Notes under the pieces: generated by a model
The model's database searches: none
Told to the model about the DNA's origin: nothing
The model's input: the letters and a program-made list of their open reading frames with translations, nothing else
Program-made: the position numbers and the translations under genes
Shown here: positions 21,955 to 33,974 of the stretch, piece by piece
How positions within the stretch are numbered: position 1 is the stretch's first letter
How the letters are laid out: each line of letters opens with the position of its first letter
NCBI GenBank assembly: GCA_963971405.1
Contig: OZ020485.1
Span: 37,934,469 to 37,998,468 of the forward strand
DNA from: Psococerastis gibbosa
Taxonomy: Eukaryota > Arthropoda > Insecta > Psocodea > Psocidae
Direction of reading: 5' to 3'
Length of the DNA: 64,000 nt

Positions 21955-22090
21955 ATAAACATAATAGTCTCCTTAGTAACTTTGTAAAACTTGCTGTCAC
22001 TCATGGTTAAAAATAATTTTATTACGTAAAACTATGCAAAGTTATTATTTTTAACAATGAGTGATTTCAATAAAGACAAAAAAGTTGCCA
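21955..22090. repeat. Inverted repeat family I, copy 1
   Basis: AATAGTCTCCTTAGTAACTT starts both this copy and the one at 49040. Inside, ACTTTGTAAAAC, the CTCATGGTTAAAAATAA arm and its complement form a hairpin around ATTACGTAAAACTA. Confidence 0.6.
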
Positions 22091-22364
22091 TTTAAAAAAT
22101 CATATTGCTTTTTATGAAAACATCCTTAATTAATCCAGTATACTTGTATAGCTTTATTTTTATTTTCCTATGTTAAAGTAGTCTTCTTCCAGTCAGTGGA
22201 TTATTTTATTTATTTTTATGCCATTCATATTGTGTACATGCAGAAGGTTAGTAAAAATTAGGATCCGTCCAAAATATTAATTGTATTTATATTTTACGGC
22301 TTGGCAGCAGGGGTTGCGGATGAAATGATTTAACTGATTACAGTTTGTTTGGTACAATGTAGTG
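22091..22364. other. Unassigned sequence
   Basis: No gene or definable repeat. Confidence 0.4.
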
Positions 22365-22547
22365 AAGGCCATAGCTATGATTTTCTTCCGGGGGGGGGGG
22401 GGGTTCAGAAATTTCATTGGGTATTACTAGTACATGGTAGTTTTTATTTTTCTTCCCAAAATCCGATTCTATCTAGTGTCAAGCAATTTCATTTCGGGGG
22501 GGGGGGGGGGGGTTGACCCCCATGAACCCCCCTGGCTACGACCTTGA
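22365..22547. mobile_element. hAT-like poly(G) MITE, family F, copy 1
   Basis: AAGGCCATAGCTA on the left and the complement of CAAGGTCGTAGCCAGGGG on the right. Flanks ATGTAGTG (22357-22364) and GTGTAGTG (22548-22555) differ at one base. Two poly(G) runs (about 22391 and 22497) lie inside the termini. CAAAATCCGATTCTATCTAG in the middle is shared with the copy at 48213. Confidence 0.75.
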
Positions 22548-22555
22548 GTGTAGTG

Positions 22556-23328
22556 TTCTTGCATATCGATAATTCGCAAAATTCGCAAAATCCTAAATCG
22601 GCGAAAATGAGATATTATATCCACGTGTTCGAAAAAAATTCCCTTTCAACTGGCCAAACATTTATAGCAGGAATACATTTCTTTGCGTATTTATAGCCCA
22701 CATACAGGTAGAAAATACTGATTCATTGAATATTTAATTTGTGTTTTTTCTCTCCTGAAATGTTGCAATTTTGGATTCGTTCGCCTAAGTGGTTTGCGAA
22801 TTAAGGAATCGATTTAATACTATCCTTGTGTATTTCAGATGCTTAGCATACGACACCTAACAGATTTAATGCTTAAACATATTATACAACTGCAATTAGA
22901 TGCCTAGTGCAGGCTATAAAGTGAAAAAATGTTCCATATTGAAGTTGATGAATTCAATAACGCGCAGCACCAAATTAATTTTTGAACGGCTAATCTATTG
23001 GAGGGAGGGAGCAAACAGGGGGGGGGGGGCAATATTTGTATAAAGACTGCCTCCCCTTTGATTGACCGTTTGATTAATGGTGCGATTTATAGACTCAATC
23101 ATTGATTACTTGATGGATGGATGACCTTTGAAGCTAAGTCTGATTTCATTTTATCCCCTCAACCTGCACAGCATTTCATCAACGCAGTACGGTACGTTGA
23201 TGTCAGTTTAGGAATGCTTTCAACTATCTTCCAGAATGCGAGCCACAGAGCTATAAGAAACTACAGTAGCCTACATACTACTGGTACTCAATTACAATGG
23301 GAAAGATAACAACAATAATAAGAATAGG
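22556..23328. other. Unassigned sequence with poly(G)
   Basis: Poly(G) at about 23020. No gene recognised. Confidence 0.4.
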
Positions 23329-23570
23329 AATAAATGAATAATGACTTTTTGATCTATTACTATGCCAACCTACACAAAAACATAAAGTCATTATTTATGT
23401 ACTTATTTATTTATTAAAGCCCTCTCTTACACTCAACTAGAAAGGTTCGGGACCGCCTGCTTTACATGCCCTCCGAAGCATGGCCAGAAAATGTCGCATG
23501 TGTGAGACTCGAAACAACAACCTTGCGCGTGAAAGTCAAAGTCCGTACCACTAATCTACATGTCCTTACG
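23329..23570 (-). mobile_element. tRNA-derived SINE, family A, copy 3
   Basis: Family A body in reverse. The central AGCGGAGTTAGGGCTATAAA of other copies is replaced by an AT-rich segment (ACAAAAACATAAAGTCATTA), so the copy is internally rearranged. The B box is damaged (GTTTCGAGTCTC). Confidence 0.75.
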
Positions 23571-23694
23571 AATTGGGTACTGTAGACGATTAAATGGACC
23601 AATAAAAATACAATGCCGATAGGCCACAAAATGTGTGATAACAAATTGAATAGAATGGAATATAGTAGAATTTGTACAGCTATATCACCAGACA

Positions 23695-23932
23695 TAAATA
23701 AATATATAAATAAATATTGACTTTTTTTTCTATTGCTAAGCCAATCTAGCGGAGTTAGGGCTATAAAGCCCTCTCTTACACTCAACTAGGAAGGCCCGGG
23801 ACCACCTGCTTTACATGGCCTCCGAAGCATTGCCCGAAAATGTAGCAAGTGTGGGACTCGAACCAACAACCATCCGCAAGACGGATGAAAGCCGGAGTCT
23901 GTACCATTACTCTACATGTATACTCTACATGT
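23695..23932 (-). mobile_element. tRNA-derived SINE, family A, copy 4
   Basis: Full-length in reverse: head ATGTAGAGTAATGGTACAGA, B box GGTTCGAGTCCCA, body and AATATTTATTTATATATTTA tail. A small duplication (GACGGATG region, ACATGTATACTCTACATG) lies at the head. Confidence 0.82.
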
Positions 23933-24500
23933 CCTGACATGTGACCCAACTTTATGTATGACCGTAGGAATGTATTCTTAGTAAGGTAAAATATTATCAG
24001 CATGTTGCAGTTGTTTTCTTAAATTCCTAGGCAGGTATTTTGTAATATTTTGACCCAAGTTATCTGTTATACTCCCCAAGCTGTAGGTTACCAATTCTGT
24101 TTTTGGTCAGAATGTACCTACATACCAATCCTTTTTATTGTTTTCTTTTTTTTCATTTGGAAAGAATTTTATTGTCCAATAAATTATTAAATTATGGGTC
24201 AATTTTAAGCGTAATTCACGCAACGTTTAAAACTAATTGTCATAATTTTCTTTCTTTCACTGCAAACATATTTATACTTGCCAGCAATAGCTTAAACTGG
24301 ACTTGTATTTGATATGCCAGTTAAAAACAAATCGGGTAAGCGTCATTTTAAAGGGGTGGGCTAACCGCCTTCTCCTGACTTAGTTCTCGCACGCCTTCAT
24401 TCGAGTATATTGGAATGGGGAATGTGTTCCTTTAAAAAACCAAGAGCCGATAACGGGACTTGATTTTTTAATCGAGTCCAGCTGATCGTGTGTGAAAACT
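23933..24500. other. Unassigned sequence
   Basis: No gene or definable repeat. Confidence 0.4.
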
Positions 24501-24504
24501 GTTT

Positions 24505-24820
24505 AGGGGTGTATCGTCACCCTAAAGTCAGAAGGGCGTACCATCAAAAACAACATTTGGGAATAATTACGTATCTGTGTCTCTATAGTTTGTTACAAAC
24601 AGTCAGATACGCCCTCCTAATCGAAATTTTCAGCCTTATTTATCAAGATTGAGTTTTATTCGATATGTGGAACTGTAGAGCCGATGACGCCCTGATTATG
24701 GTAAAAAATTCACATGTTTGGAAGAATAAAGAATCATTATTATTATTTATTACAAGGTAACTAAATTTGATCATAACTCAGTTTCGCCAAAAATGTTGGT
24801 TACGCCCTTCTGACCATACA
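24505..24820. mobile_element. Foldback repeat family M, copy 1
   Basis: GTCAGAAGGGCGTACC at about 24520 and its complement GGTTACGCCCTTCTGAC at about 24800 form the ends. The inner ACAAACAGTCAGATACGCCC and TTCAGCCTTATTTATCAA recur in reverse at 26375-26560. Confidence 0.65.
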
Positions 24821-26374
24821 GCCGATATAGAGCATTCAGTAAACGAGTATGCTGTACACGTAGGCTATATTCAATGTACGGTACGTATAAAAGTGTAGAA
24901 AAACTAGCAGACAAAGAGCAAGTCATCTATTTCCCAGAAACGGTAGCCCCTGCTTGGCCTGTACTGTAAACGCCTACAGAAAAAGCTTCATCACGGCGTC
25001 ATTATCATTAAAGGTTCATCATTTATTACTCCGCTGGTAAATGGCTCAGTGCTTTCTGCTACGATCCATCATACAAATGGCTAATTCCGGGAATAGATGG
25101 CACAGCAGTAAAGAAATATAAAATTTATGTGTCGTGAAGGATTGGCCCTTTCTGGGAGAGGGTACGGTAGACCTACCATTAGTCTAGCTAGGATGGGATT
25201 CAATTGTGGTTCATTCTCTATTAAGACTACTCCCTATCAAGGAAAGGAAAAAGATAAAATTACTGCAAGTAGGCCCCCCCCCCCCCAAGCACCCAAAACT
25301 ATAACAAAAAGCAAAAAGATGCATTTTCTATCACATGGAGTAAGCAAACATTTTCGCACATTAGTTTCAAAAAAAGAAAAATGTTAATCACTGTCTACAA
25401 GTGTCTATTTGCCACGTTTTTACGTTTTTTTTGTTGTTGACTGGCTTGTAATAAAAAATTTTCAAATTGTCATCCGCCCCTCCACAAACGTTTTGTTTAA
25501 TACACCACTGCATGTAGGTACATAGAGTAGATGCAGTACGACTAGAGGTCCCAATTCCTAACCTTCGAACCCTTGGATTTCGTGATTTGAAAAGTTCAAC
25601 CCCGGGATTAATCCCGTAGTTAGCTCGAATAGAAATTGTCATTGAAGACAGTAGGTACGTTTTATAAAAGGACAGTGACTAAGATGGGTGGTGCGCGTCG
25701 TAAGAATGTCAGAGGACCACATGCCGAGGAATTTATGAATTTGAATTGCCCGCGCATTTTGCACTCATTTATTTAAAACTATTGAATGAACCCCAATATT
25801 ATGGTATTATGTATTATGGTATTATTTTCCGAAATGCTGTTCATGCCCCTTTAAAAGTGTTTATTATTACGGAGGAAGATGGAGGAGACTCGGCCAAGAA
25901 AATAACAGCAGACGCAATAAAGGCGGGGTTTATAGCTGTCGTCGCTTAAAGAACAATAATAATATTTCCTGTGGAGAAAGAGCAGCACGTATAGTTTTCA
26001 CGCTAAGTGAAAGGAGTCTGTAATGGACAGTGGGAAATAAGAAGTCTTGAGGAGGGATCGTCTGAAACCATTTCCAGTATTTTTATTTCGCGCTTTATTC
26101 ACGGAAAACGCATTGTTTTCTAGAGTTCCCTTTTTTATTCCGCTCTTAACTGTCATGAACAGATTTCCTCGTGAAATAGCGGTGGTTGTGGGATGGAAAG
26201 GCTGTGAGAGGTTTAACGATGGCTTCAAGTTGTGGAATTAATTGTGGCATGTGAGGAGTAATGGCAACCCCCCCCCCCCCTCCCACAAGCCACCAGACTC
26301 CTTTTGGTTTATCTTAATTCATAGACTATTTCCTTCCTATTCGCCACACTACATCGGCCATTTTATAAGCTTGT
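24821..26374. other. Unassigned sequence with two poly(C) runs
   Basis: Poly(C) at about 25267 and 26269. Plus frames of 60-86 codons (25127-25387, 25746-25949, 26047-26241) have no domain I can name and end near low-complexity DNA. Confidence 0.4.
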
Positions 26375-26560
26375 TACCTCTGTGTATCGTCAAACTGAAG
26401 TCAGAAGGGAAAATCTAACATTTTTGGAGAAATTGAGTTATGAGCAGATTTAGTGACCTTGTCATGAGCTTCTACCTAGGGATTTACCAAAAAAATTCAA
26501 TATTGAAAAATAAGGCTGAACTTTTCGGTTATATGAGGGAGTATCTGACGATTTGTAGAC
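26375..26560 (+). repeat. Family M repeat, copy 2
   Basis: GTATCGTCAAACTGAAGTCA, AACATTTTTGGAGAAATTGA, AATAAGGCTGAACTTTTCGG and GAGGGAGTATCTGACGATTT match 24505-24820 in opposite orientation. Confidence 0.65.
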
Positions 26561-26689
26561 AACTATGCATTAACCATTGAATTTTCAACGTAGAGTACCT
26601 CATGCCAGGGGGAGCTGTGATCTAATAGTATGTAGTGAAATGACGCACGTCAGGAAAGTTCAGTTTCGACTAGCCGGGGGGTAGCTAGA

Positions 26690-26830
26690 CTTGAATCGAG
26701 AGGGGGGACAGGTGCAAAAGTTCAATTACATCGATTAGTTTTCGCGGGCTTATTTTAAATTATTTAGTAATAATATAAACATTGATTTCTTATATTCATT
26801 ACGGTATATCTAGTTTAAATTCCCCCCACT
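26690..26830. repeat. Family H repeat, copy 1
   Basis: GGGGGGACAGGTGCAAAAGT, TAGTTTTCGCGGGCTTATTT and TATCTAGTTTAAATTC match 30485-30610 with scattered changes. The ends are not definable. Confidence 0.55.
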
Positions 26831-26859
26831 TGTTTACATTGTGTAAATTTCTCAAGGAA

Positions 26860-26945
26860 ACTCCAATTCTATCTAGAGTTAACTCAAGTCTTTAAGGGGG
26901 GGGGGGGAGGTGTCTCCCCCTGCACTTCTCTGGCTACGCCCATGC
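26860..26945. repeat. 3' remnant of poly(G) MITE family F
   Basis: ATTCTATCTAGAGTTAACTC, a poly(G) run at 26898-26908 and TCTGGCTACGCCCATG match the right part of the elements at 22365 and 48213. Confidence 0.55.
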
Positions 26946-26974
26946 TGCCTAATGTAAAGCCAAGAAATTTCAGA

Positions 26975-27335
26975 AATGAAATGAAATGAAATGATAAACG
27001 TCTTTTTATTAGGCGAGCTTTAGCCCCATACTGTAGCCTACCAGCTTACCTATATTTTGGTTACAAATTATTTAAAAAATTAATTTATAATATGTACATT
27101 TTTCCTGCAAAAAAAACAACAACAAAAGAAAAAGAGAGATAATAATAATGTAACAAATCAAACACTCATTCATTCACTCTGACAATTCACTCCCCAGAAA
27201 CTGATGGCAGGCTGTCCTAAATCTCTCCAAATTATTCTCTGTCCTCGTTTCGTTTCGAGGGGCTGCAAGCAGCCTTTTGGGGGTGACGGACCTGATGGTA
27301 GTAATTGGAATAAGGGCACACACGTTCCAATAAAG
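26975..27335 (-). pseudogene. LINE 3' end: last 53 codons, 3' UTR and ATTTC tail
   Basis: The minus frame 27335-27174 reads SVTPKRLLAAPRNETRTE, then RFRTACHQFLGSELSE and a TGA. This is the usual last segment of CR1/Jockey-group LINE proteins, which end near FRxAxxxFL. The 3' UTR continues down to GGGGCTAAAGCTCGCCTAAT, AAAAAGACGTTTATC and a tail of ATTTC units (about 26975-26995). The protein is cut off upstream at about 27336, so the copy is 5'-truncated. Confidence 0.75.
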
Positions 27336-28573
27336 CTACATAAGCAAAGAAGTTTCCAAATAGACTGACTGACAGATCGCGAGTGGTTGATTCCTCCTGA
27401 GATTTGAAAGTAATATAATTTCGTTCAAGGTACGAATTAAATTCTATTCACCATTACTATTACAGTTTTCCCGTTTCAAGACAAGACAAGTACTGCCTAG
27501 CAGACCTGAAGTTAACAAAAAGTTTTGTTCTATTATGAAGTTTATGTTATAACTTATTCATTTGAATTGACTTATTACGTCGACTACGAGTGAGATTATG
27601 GCATGACCTCACAATTTCCTCTTGAACACTGTTCCAGACATTTTTTCTACCTACTGTGTGTATTAATTTAAATCCTAGGTCCCAATGGTAGAGAGTTGCA
27701 AAACCTTTTAACTCAGAAATTCAACCTGCAAAATATCGCATGTGATGAGAGTACAGTACTTTATTTTGTTGCAGGCAATATTTGGTTATATTATAGTCAG
27801 CTTCAGCTATAAGAGCAGTAAAAAACTAAAACCCGTATTTTCATTTATCAATTTACAAATTTAAAAGGGAATCGAAAATTTTTCTGGTGACCAGGAATGC
27901 TGGAGCACGGTAAAATTTAATTTTAATGAAATTTCAGTGAATTCTGGAATGCATTTATCGGGTTCATTTGTGAAAGCGAACGTCAAACTTGCGAATATTA
28001 ATTCAGCCTCATCATTCAAGTTTCTACTCGCGGAGCTTTACAGCGCAAATAGTCTACATGAATTGTAGCTAACATATTCATTTTAATTTGTAGATTTTAG
28101 ATATAGGTAATATTTATTCAGTATTACGAACTTCTGTGATTCCAAATATAGTCAACTACATACTGTATATTCATTTTACCAATTAAATCAGACGTTATAT
28201 TAAGTAGCTCTCTGTAGTTTGTTGGTGTCCAAACTCACATTTGCTAAATTTTCTGGCTCTGCTTCTGAAGGTACTGTATGTACCTATATAGTGGGTGGTT
28301 TTCAATGTGTCTATAGTTGAGTGTAAGACAGAAGCTTGGATGAACAAATTGAATGTAAGCTACGAGAAAAAATCGAGTCGCGAGTCATAATTGAGTCATA
28401 AATGGGCTTATCAGCCTCATAGCAGTAGACAGTCTTATCTAGTAGTAATGAATGAATGAATGAATTATATTGGATACAGTAATACAATACAATTATAACT
28501 AAACTAAAAACACTTAACATGTAACATTTAACTTAGATAACTAACATCAACAATAAAAAAAAAAAAAAAAAAT
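27336..28573. other. Unassigned sequence
   Basis: No gene, RNA or definable repeat was found. An ATGA microsatellite lies at about 28448-28463. Confidence 0.4.
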
Positions 28574-28818
28574 AGCATGGTTGGACACAGTCCCAGGCCA
28601 CGGTGTGGGCCCCTAGGACTCCAGTGGAGCTCCTGATTATAGTGGATTCCGAACCACTTGGGAAACACAGTGAAGTCTCACGATTAGTTCGGAGGTGACC
28701 AGGACAAGTCCTACCTTGTTTCCCCATGTTTCCTACCGGCACTGTGCACACGACCGAGTTATCTGCCGCTTTGAACCTGCTCTGGTCCGCTGGATTCAAC
28801 TTGGTATGGCAGCCGGCT
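28574..28818 (-). mobile_element. SINE-like retroposon, AGCCGGCCGCC family, copy 2
   Basis: In reverse it begins AGCCGGCTGCCATACCAAGT and ends CCAACCATGCTA followed by a T run. The body (TTTGAACCTGCTCTGGTCCG on the plus strand) matches copies at 2617 and 47945. The insertion GTTTCCCCAT repeats part of the body. No clear target duplication, because both flanks are homopolymers. Confidence 0.75.
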
Positions 28819-29205
28819 GTCCTATCTAAAAAAAAAAAATGAACACCCAAGGGTCCAAGAGCTCGGCTCCCTCCTCTAGCATGGTGAGACGACGCTTTGT
28901 TTTTAACTAAATGTGATAGGCAACAGCAGGTAACCCTAAAACCGGCAAAAAATTGAAAATATTACTATTAATATAATGGGTTAATTATTACGCGGATTTT
29001 TTTTTAATTTTTAACGATTTGCTTAATATCTGGTTACGAAAATTATAAGATTTTCCCCAAGACATACACTTTTTGGGATTTATTTTAATTGGTCTGAACT
29101 ACTGTTGGACCAGCCATTGAAAAATATACACAATTAAGGGTAAACACGGGAAACTTGATTTTCGAACAGGGAGATTCACTACTGACCATTCCTACTGACA
29201 GTAAT
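28819..29205. other. Unassigned sequence
   Basis: Nothing recognised. Confidence 0.4.
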
Positions 29206-29372
29206 CCTGCTCAGTACGAGAGGAACCGCAGGTTTCTGACTATTTGGTCGAACGACCTTTAGTGCCAAGCTACCATCCGTTAGATCGCGCCTCTAAGGGT
29301 TGTCCTATATTAGGTACGAGTTTAATATAAAATGTTGAGCAAGCTTTTGAAAGATTATTCGTTTCAAATAGA
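29206..29372 (+). pseudogene. 28S rRNA fragment, sarcin-ricin loop region, copy 1
   Basis: AGTAATCCTGCTCAGTACGA followed by GAGGAACCGCAGGTT is the nearly universal sarcin-ricin loop of eukaryotic large-subunit rRNA. AAGCTACCATCCGTTAGATC and GCGCCTCTAAGG follow in the order found near the 28S 3' end. The intervening helices are shortened or altered, and nothing upstream matches rRNA, so this is a fragment. It continues into a non-rRNA flank (TACGAGTTTAATATAAAATG) shared with copy 2. Confidence 0.85.
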
Positions 29373-29747
29373 GGTAGGTTAATTAATGAGTTGTTTAACA
29401 GAAGAAAGTGTGTCCTCTACGGCTCTCTACCAGTCCTCAAGCCTAAACCCTTAATGTGTTGTCGTACAACGGCGTTTTCCTTCTTTTATGCCAGCTGGTG
29501 TAGCATTTATATTATGTTGCTCGGGTACTCTTCTAGTTGAGATTTACGAAAATGTGTTTTGTCTGTTGAATCCTGAGAAGAAAAGGCACGATAGAGGACG
29601 TATAAAAGTGATCGTCATCAGATTAATTTCTATGCAGTCTAAATTGTATATACTGGGCAACTGGTTTATGAACGGAATAACAACAGAAAACTAAAGAAGA
29701 AGCGCCAGAAATTCGAAAATGCCCAGCCTCTCTAAGGATTTGAAAGG
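29373..29747. other. Sequence between the two 28S fragments
   Basis: A 68-codon plus frame (29488-29694) has no domain. The stretch could be intergenic spacer carried with the rRNA pieces, but I cannot show that. Confidence 0.35.
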
Positions 29748-29922
29748 ATCTCAGTACGAGAGGAACTGCAGGTTTCTGACTATTTGGTTGAGAGCCCTGT
29801 CGAACGACCTTTAGTGCCAAGCTACCAACCGTTGGATCACGCCTCTGATAAGGCTTGTCCTATTTTAGGTGCGAGTTTAATATAAAATGTTGAACAAGCT
29901 TTTGAAAGATTATTCGTTTCAA
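29748..29922 (+). pseudogene. 28S rRNA fragment, copy 2
   Basis: CTCAGTACGAGAGGAACTGC, TTTCTGACTATTTGGTTGAG, GCCAAGCTACCAACCGTTGG and CACGCCTCT repeat copy 1, including the same downstream flank (GAGTTTAATATAAAATGTTG). It holds an 11-base segment (GAGAGCCCTGT) that copy 1 lacks, and an AAC to AAC/ACT change inside the conserved loop, so both look non-functional. Confidence 0.82.
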
Positions 29923-30484
29923 ATGAGTTGTTAGAAATTTCTACGTAGAAAACCCGCACAGAACAGAGATTCAACTCGGACACAGAAGTGTTTATGCGGC
30001 TCAGTGAAAGCTTTAAACTAAAAAAAGATCATATTTATGCAAACATAATAGTGGAATTTAAATTTTAAATTACCAGCTCGGTTTTTATCTAAAGAAATGT
30101 TGAATTAGGAATGCGAGCTATTTTGAATAATACATTCCTGGGCATCAACAAGTGAAGCCGCTGGATTTCTTTTTATTTGGATTTTTAAGACGGAGAGAGA
30201 GAAATGCAAAAATACTTGTCAAAACACTTTAAATATTACAAACACGTTATCTAAGCACACTTTTGTGAAAGAGTTTAAAACTACAGGAGGTGCAGCTGGT
30301 TGGAGACGTTTCTATAGGTATGAAAGAAAACATATTTTAGCATAAAACCTACATGAAGATTGCGGCTGTGTCAATGTTTAAAAGTGAAGAGTATGAGAGG
30401 AAAAGACTGAGATAGGATTATAAAATGAGTGGCCCAGGCCGGAGTAATAAGCTAGAAATATCTGACAAAGACTTGGACCCTACT
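29923..30484. other. Unassigned sequence
   Basis: No gene or definable repeat. Confidence 0.4.
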
Positions 30485-30610
30485 TTGAGTTGAGGTCGGA
30501 TGCAGGGGGGAGGGGCAGGTGCAAAGGTTCGATTCGTTTTCGCGGGTTTATTTGATTTTTTAAATATTAACATTAAAATCGTATATATTATATCTAGTTT
30601 CAATTCACCT
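30485..30610. repeat. Family H repeat, copy 2
   Basis: GGGGCAGGTGCAAAGGTTCG, CGTTTTCGCGGGTTTATTTG and ATTATATCTAGTTTCAATTC match 26690-26830. Confidence 0.55.
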
Positions 30611-31218
30611 AATTCATAATGCCAAGGTCTACTACAGGGATCGGGAGCAAACAAGGTTGCAGACCTCTGTGGTATGATTATAATTATGAAATAGCATAAT
30701 AAAAATTGGATCCCGGACCTATGGGAAATTGGCAAATTGCCCCCGGCACCCTAAAGCTGAATGGGGTTTTTATGCGTTATAAACTAAGGGGAACCTGCCT
30801 TATTTAATAAATTTTGGATATACAAGTGTGAAATAGTAGGTTTTGAAGCTTTTCACATGCATACTGTTAGTTTAAGCTGTTGATCGTACTAAATATTGTA
30901 TAATTAGTTCTTTTTAACTGAAGCGCTGTACCTAAACCTGATGTCCTGACTAAATCCTACCAACACGAAATCCTACCTGTAAATTTTGGCCCAAAAATAA
31001 AAAAAAGTATGAAAAAATTACAATTTTCACAACTCGCTTCGCAGTAATGATTTTTATAATAACATTTTTTAAAAGTAATACAGCGCTTTTAATTTTCAGT
31101 TCGATTAGAATTTTCTGAATAAATTGTGGTATTTTGTCGGAGCCAGCCCAAAGAGCTTTTGGAACCGGAGGCTCCCGACTACTGGCCTAACGATAGGTCT
31201 CCTTTTTCCTGCACATTA
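30611..31218. other. Unassigned sequence
   Basis: No gene recognised. Confidence 0.4.
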
Positions 31219-31226
31219 GGTACGGT

Positions 31227-31514
31227 CAGAGGCTTAAAGTTGGCGGGAGCAAAACTAAGTAGACCTTATGATGTCATCAGGCAGGATAAGGAAAAAATGA
31301 AAATATAACAGCATAATAGTAGGGTTTTAGGCATTTCAATAGTAGTAAAGTATAGCTGTAGATTTTACAAAGCTAATAAAGGAATGCTTATATAGCCTAT
31401 TCATATTGCTGCAAAGGGGCAAGGGGGTCTCCATGAACCACGTCTTATAATGCCCCAAAAGGAGCTGGGGGGGGGGGGGCAAGATGGACAGTGCCCCCCA
31501 ACTTTACGCCCCTG
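31227..31514. mobile_element. hAT-like MITE family G, copy 1, exact TSD GGTACGGT
   Basis: Left end CAGAGGCTTAAAGTTGGCGG and the complement of CAGGGGCGTAAAGTTGGGGG at the right. GGTACGGT flanks exactly (31219-31226 and 31515-31522). Poly(G) at about 31468. Same family as 52143-52445. Confidence 0.85.
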
Positions 31515-31522
31515 GGTACGGT

Positions 31523-33043
31523 AACCCCCAACGTTGGCAGAAATCTTCATGAGTTATCATAAGCATTCAGAAGGGCGATTATCTCAATACGGCCTACCGG
31601 GTCCACGGTATTTTTGTATCATAAATTGTATATATTGTATGATTATATTGATTGATTGATTGAATTACAATTTTTTCCAATGCCACCGTCCCCAAATGAC
31701 AACCCTAAAATTGACCAGAATTTTAATGTTATGCACTGATCATTTCAGCTCTCCAAGGAAATAGTGAGCGACATTGCACCAACATCTGGTGGTGACGGTG
31801 GTCATTTCAAATCCACGAAGTGTGGTTTTGCTCGATTTGACTGTGATTTTTGCACACCATGCACGTTGCAATATTCATGTCTCGGTTGGCAACCTCACAC
31901 CTAAAAATTCAGTTCAATTAATAAAGTCGAACCTTTCCAACTTGAGCCTCGCTGATGGTATGATTCGTTGCAAAAAAAATTGCATTGAATAATGATATTG
32001 TACTGAAATTCGAAGAGCTCCATCTCCACATATCTCCTTGCTAATTAATTAGGTAACTAAAAATTATTACTACCCTTTCTTCCCCTTGCATCACTGTCCG
32101 AATACTTCCTTCCGTAGGTTTAGCTACGATTTCTCAGATTTCTTCGTGTTTTCAGGCAATATCTTGAACAGTGCTTTCTGCCAGGAGTAGCCGGCAGCTA
32201 TTTTCCATACGCCTTTCCCAAGTTACGAAAGCGTTATCACTCATTCGCGTAAATCCGCGGATAACGCGATTCCTCTTGCCATATCACAAAAAAAAAAAAT
32301 ATTATTGAAAAATTTTCAACTATTATTGTTAAAATGAAGTTGTTTCCAACGTTTAGATGGTTTTTGACCCTGTAAGTTCAATTTTTTACGAAAAAACCAG
32401 GTTCTAGGAAGTGGATCATTTTCATAGTCCTTGCAAGCGTGGAAACAAGCATTATCCCTGAGGTTATGCTTCCATAGATTTTAAAAATATTTTCTTCAGA
32501 ATCTACCTAATGGTTCATATTTTAATGTATTATAGTCAAACAAAAATTAATCTGTCGCAATTTAAGAAAAAAAAATATTTTGTATAATAAAGGTTACAAA
32601 AATTCAAGTGTCCGAACTTGAGCTGGTTAGGGTAGTATTAGGTATTATTCAGTTCAAGTAAACATTAAGAAACCATGCACAGAATACCGTATTTGCCCAA
32701 GGAATACAGCATTGTACTATCTCGACCACGATAGGGTTTGGGAAACTTCAAAAAAATCAGAATAAATTGAATAAACTCGGTGTTCCGTTTATGCACGTTT
32801 TTGTGTAAACAATGGGGAAGTTAACTACGTATACAGTAACAAATAAAATTTTACATCTATAGTTCGCATATAATTTCATTTTATTACTGTATTAACATGA
32901 AAGGAAATGTAGTGAATATATTGTGTGACAAAATTATCAGTCCTATAACAATAATTTGCTTTTTCATTTTTTGTAGCTGAAGTTTTATCAGCCTTGAGCT
33001 AGACTAATTACAAGGTGGTACCATTAGGCTGGTTCAGGCCCAT
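31523..33043. other. Unassigned sequence, no gene recognised
   Basis: One of the longer stretches without a definable repeat. A 72-codon plus frame (31774-31992) shows no domain. A short palindromic cluster near 32238-32275 contains CGTTATC and CGCGGATAACG. Confidence 0.4.
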
Positions 33044-33051
33044 AACTAGGG

Positions 33052-33228
33052 CAGGGACGGATCCAGCCCATTTTTTTTGGGGGGGGGGGGGTAACTGAGG
33101 GTCAAAATAGGAAAAACTTATGTAGGATTGACTAAATTAGAGCGTAATAACTTAATTTACAATAGATTTACCAAATTTTTGGGGGGGGGCAGCTACCCCC
33201 CCCCCTACCCCCCCTATATCCGTCCTTG
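33052..33228. mobile_element. hAT-like MITE family D, copy 2
   Basis: Same ends as 9598-9774 (CAGGGACGGATCCAGCCC; complement of CAAGGACGGATATAGG). Flanks AACTAGGG (33044-33051) and AATTAGGG (33229-33236) differ at one base. Confidence 0.85.
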
Positions 33229-33237
33229 AATTAGGGG

Positions 33238-33332
33238 TGGGGGCTGACTTTACACTAGATAAAATTGAACTTGACGTGTGACATACCATACCTACTATGG
33301 GATCGCAGCCCTCCCCGAAATAAAATCCTGGG
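33238..33332 (-). repeat. Fragment of poly(G) MITE family F
   Basis: GACTTTACACTAGATAAAAT and CCCCGAAATAAAATCCTGG match 3564-3650. Confidence 0.5.
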
Positions 33333-33974
33333 TTGATGATTTGATTAATTAATATTTTTCGTAATAGCTGGTTTAGAGATACATGCACAAAATGTGACTG
33401 TTAAAAAATGACTTCAGCGTTTGATGGTACCCTACAAAGTTCATTACATTTTACGAAACACAATGTAATTTCCTTCACTTTGAGACTCAGCAAAGCAAGT
33501 AAATAGAAATTAAATTAGTAAAAACCTCAGTCGCAACTTGCATAGCCTAAAGCCTGTGCGAGCTCATCATGCATATAATTTTAATACAGTAGTGTGAAAA
33601 TGTCACACCCCTACAATTGCAAGATCACGAATTTACTTGCAGAAAATATATAAATAAATAAAAACAAAACATGAAACGAGGATTGTATGTGATTGGAAAG
33701 GGGATGAAAAAAATGAGCCCAACATCAGCAGCAGATTCTGATCAATTCCAATAATAGCAAATCCATGTTGCGGCCTGGGTTGCACATGCCACGAAAACAA
33801 TCTGCCTCAGCAATTTCGAAAAAAATAGCATTCCGATTCAATTGCAATGTAATTTTAATTTTCTATTTTCGTATTGTAAAATGCTGTGTCTAAGGGAGGC
33901 TCACACCATCGTAGATAAAGCTGTGGAAAGTGAAATCCGATTCCCTATTCCAAAGCATGACGGATTTCTTTAGA
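33333..33974. other. Unassigned sequence
   Basis: No gene or definable repeat. Confidence 0.4.

Noticed and set aside
23462..24003. Minus frames of 73-107 codons resembling membrane proteins
   Set aside because: They lie across SINE A copies and AT-rich DNA; hydrophobicity reflects T-rich sequence.
32225..32280. CGTTATC/GATAACG palindrome as a regulatory site
   Set aside because: Single short occurrence with no gene nearby and no second copy.
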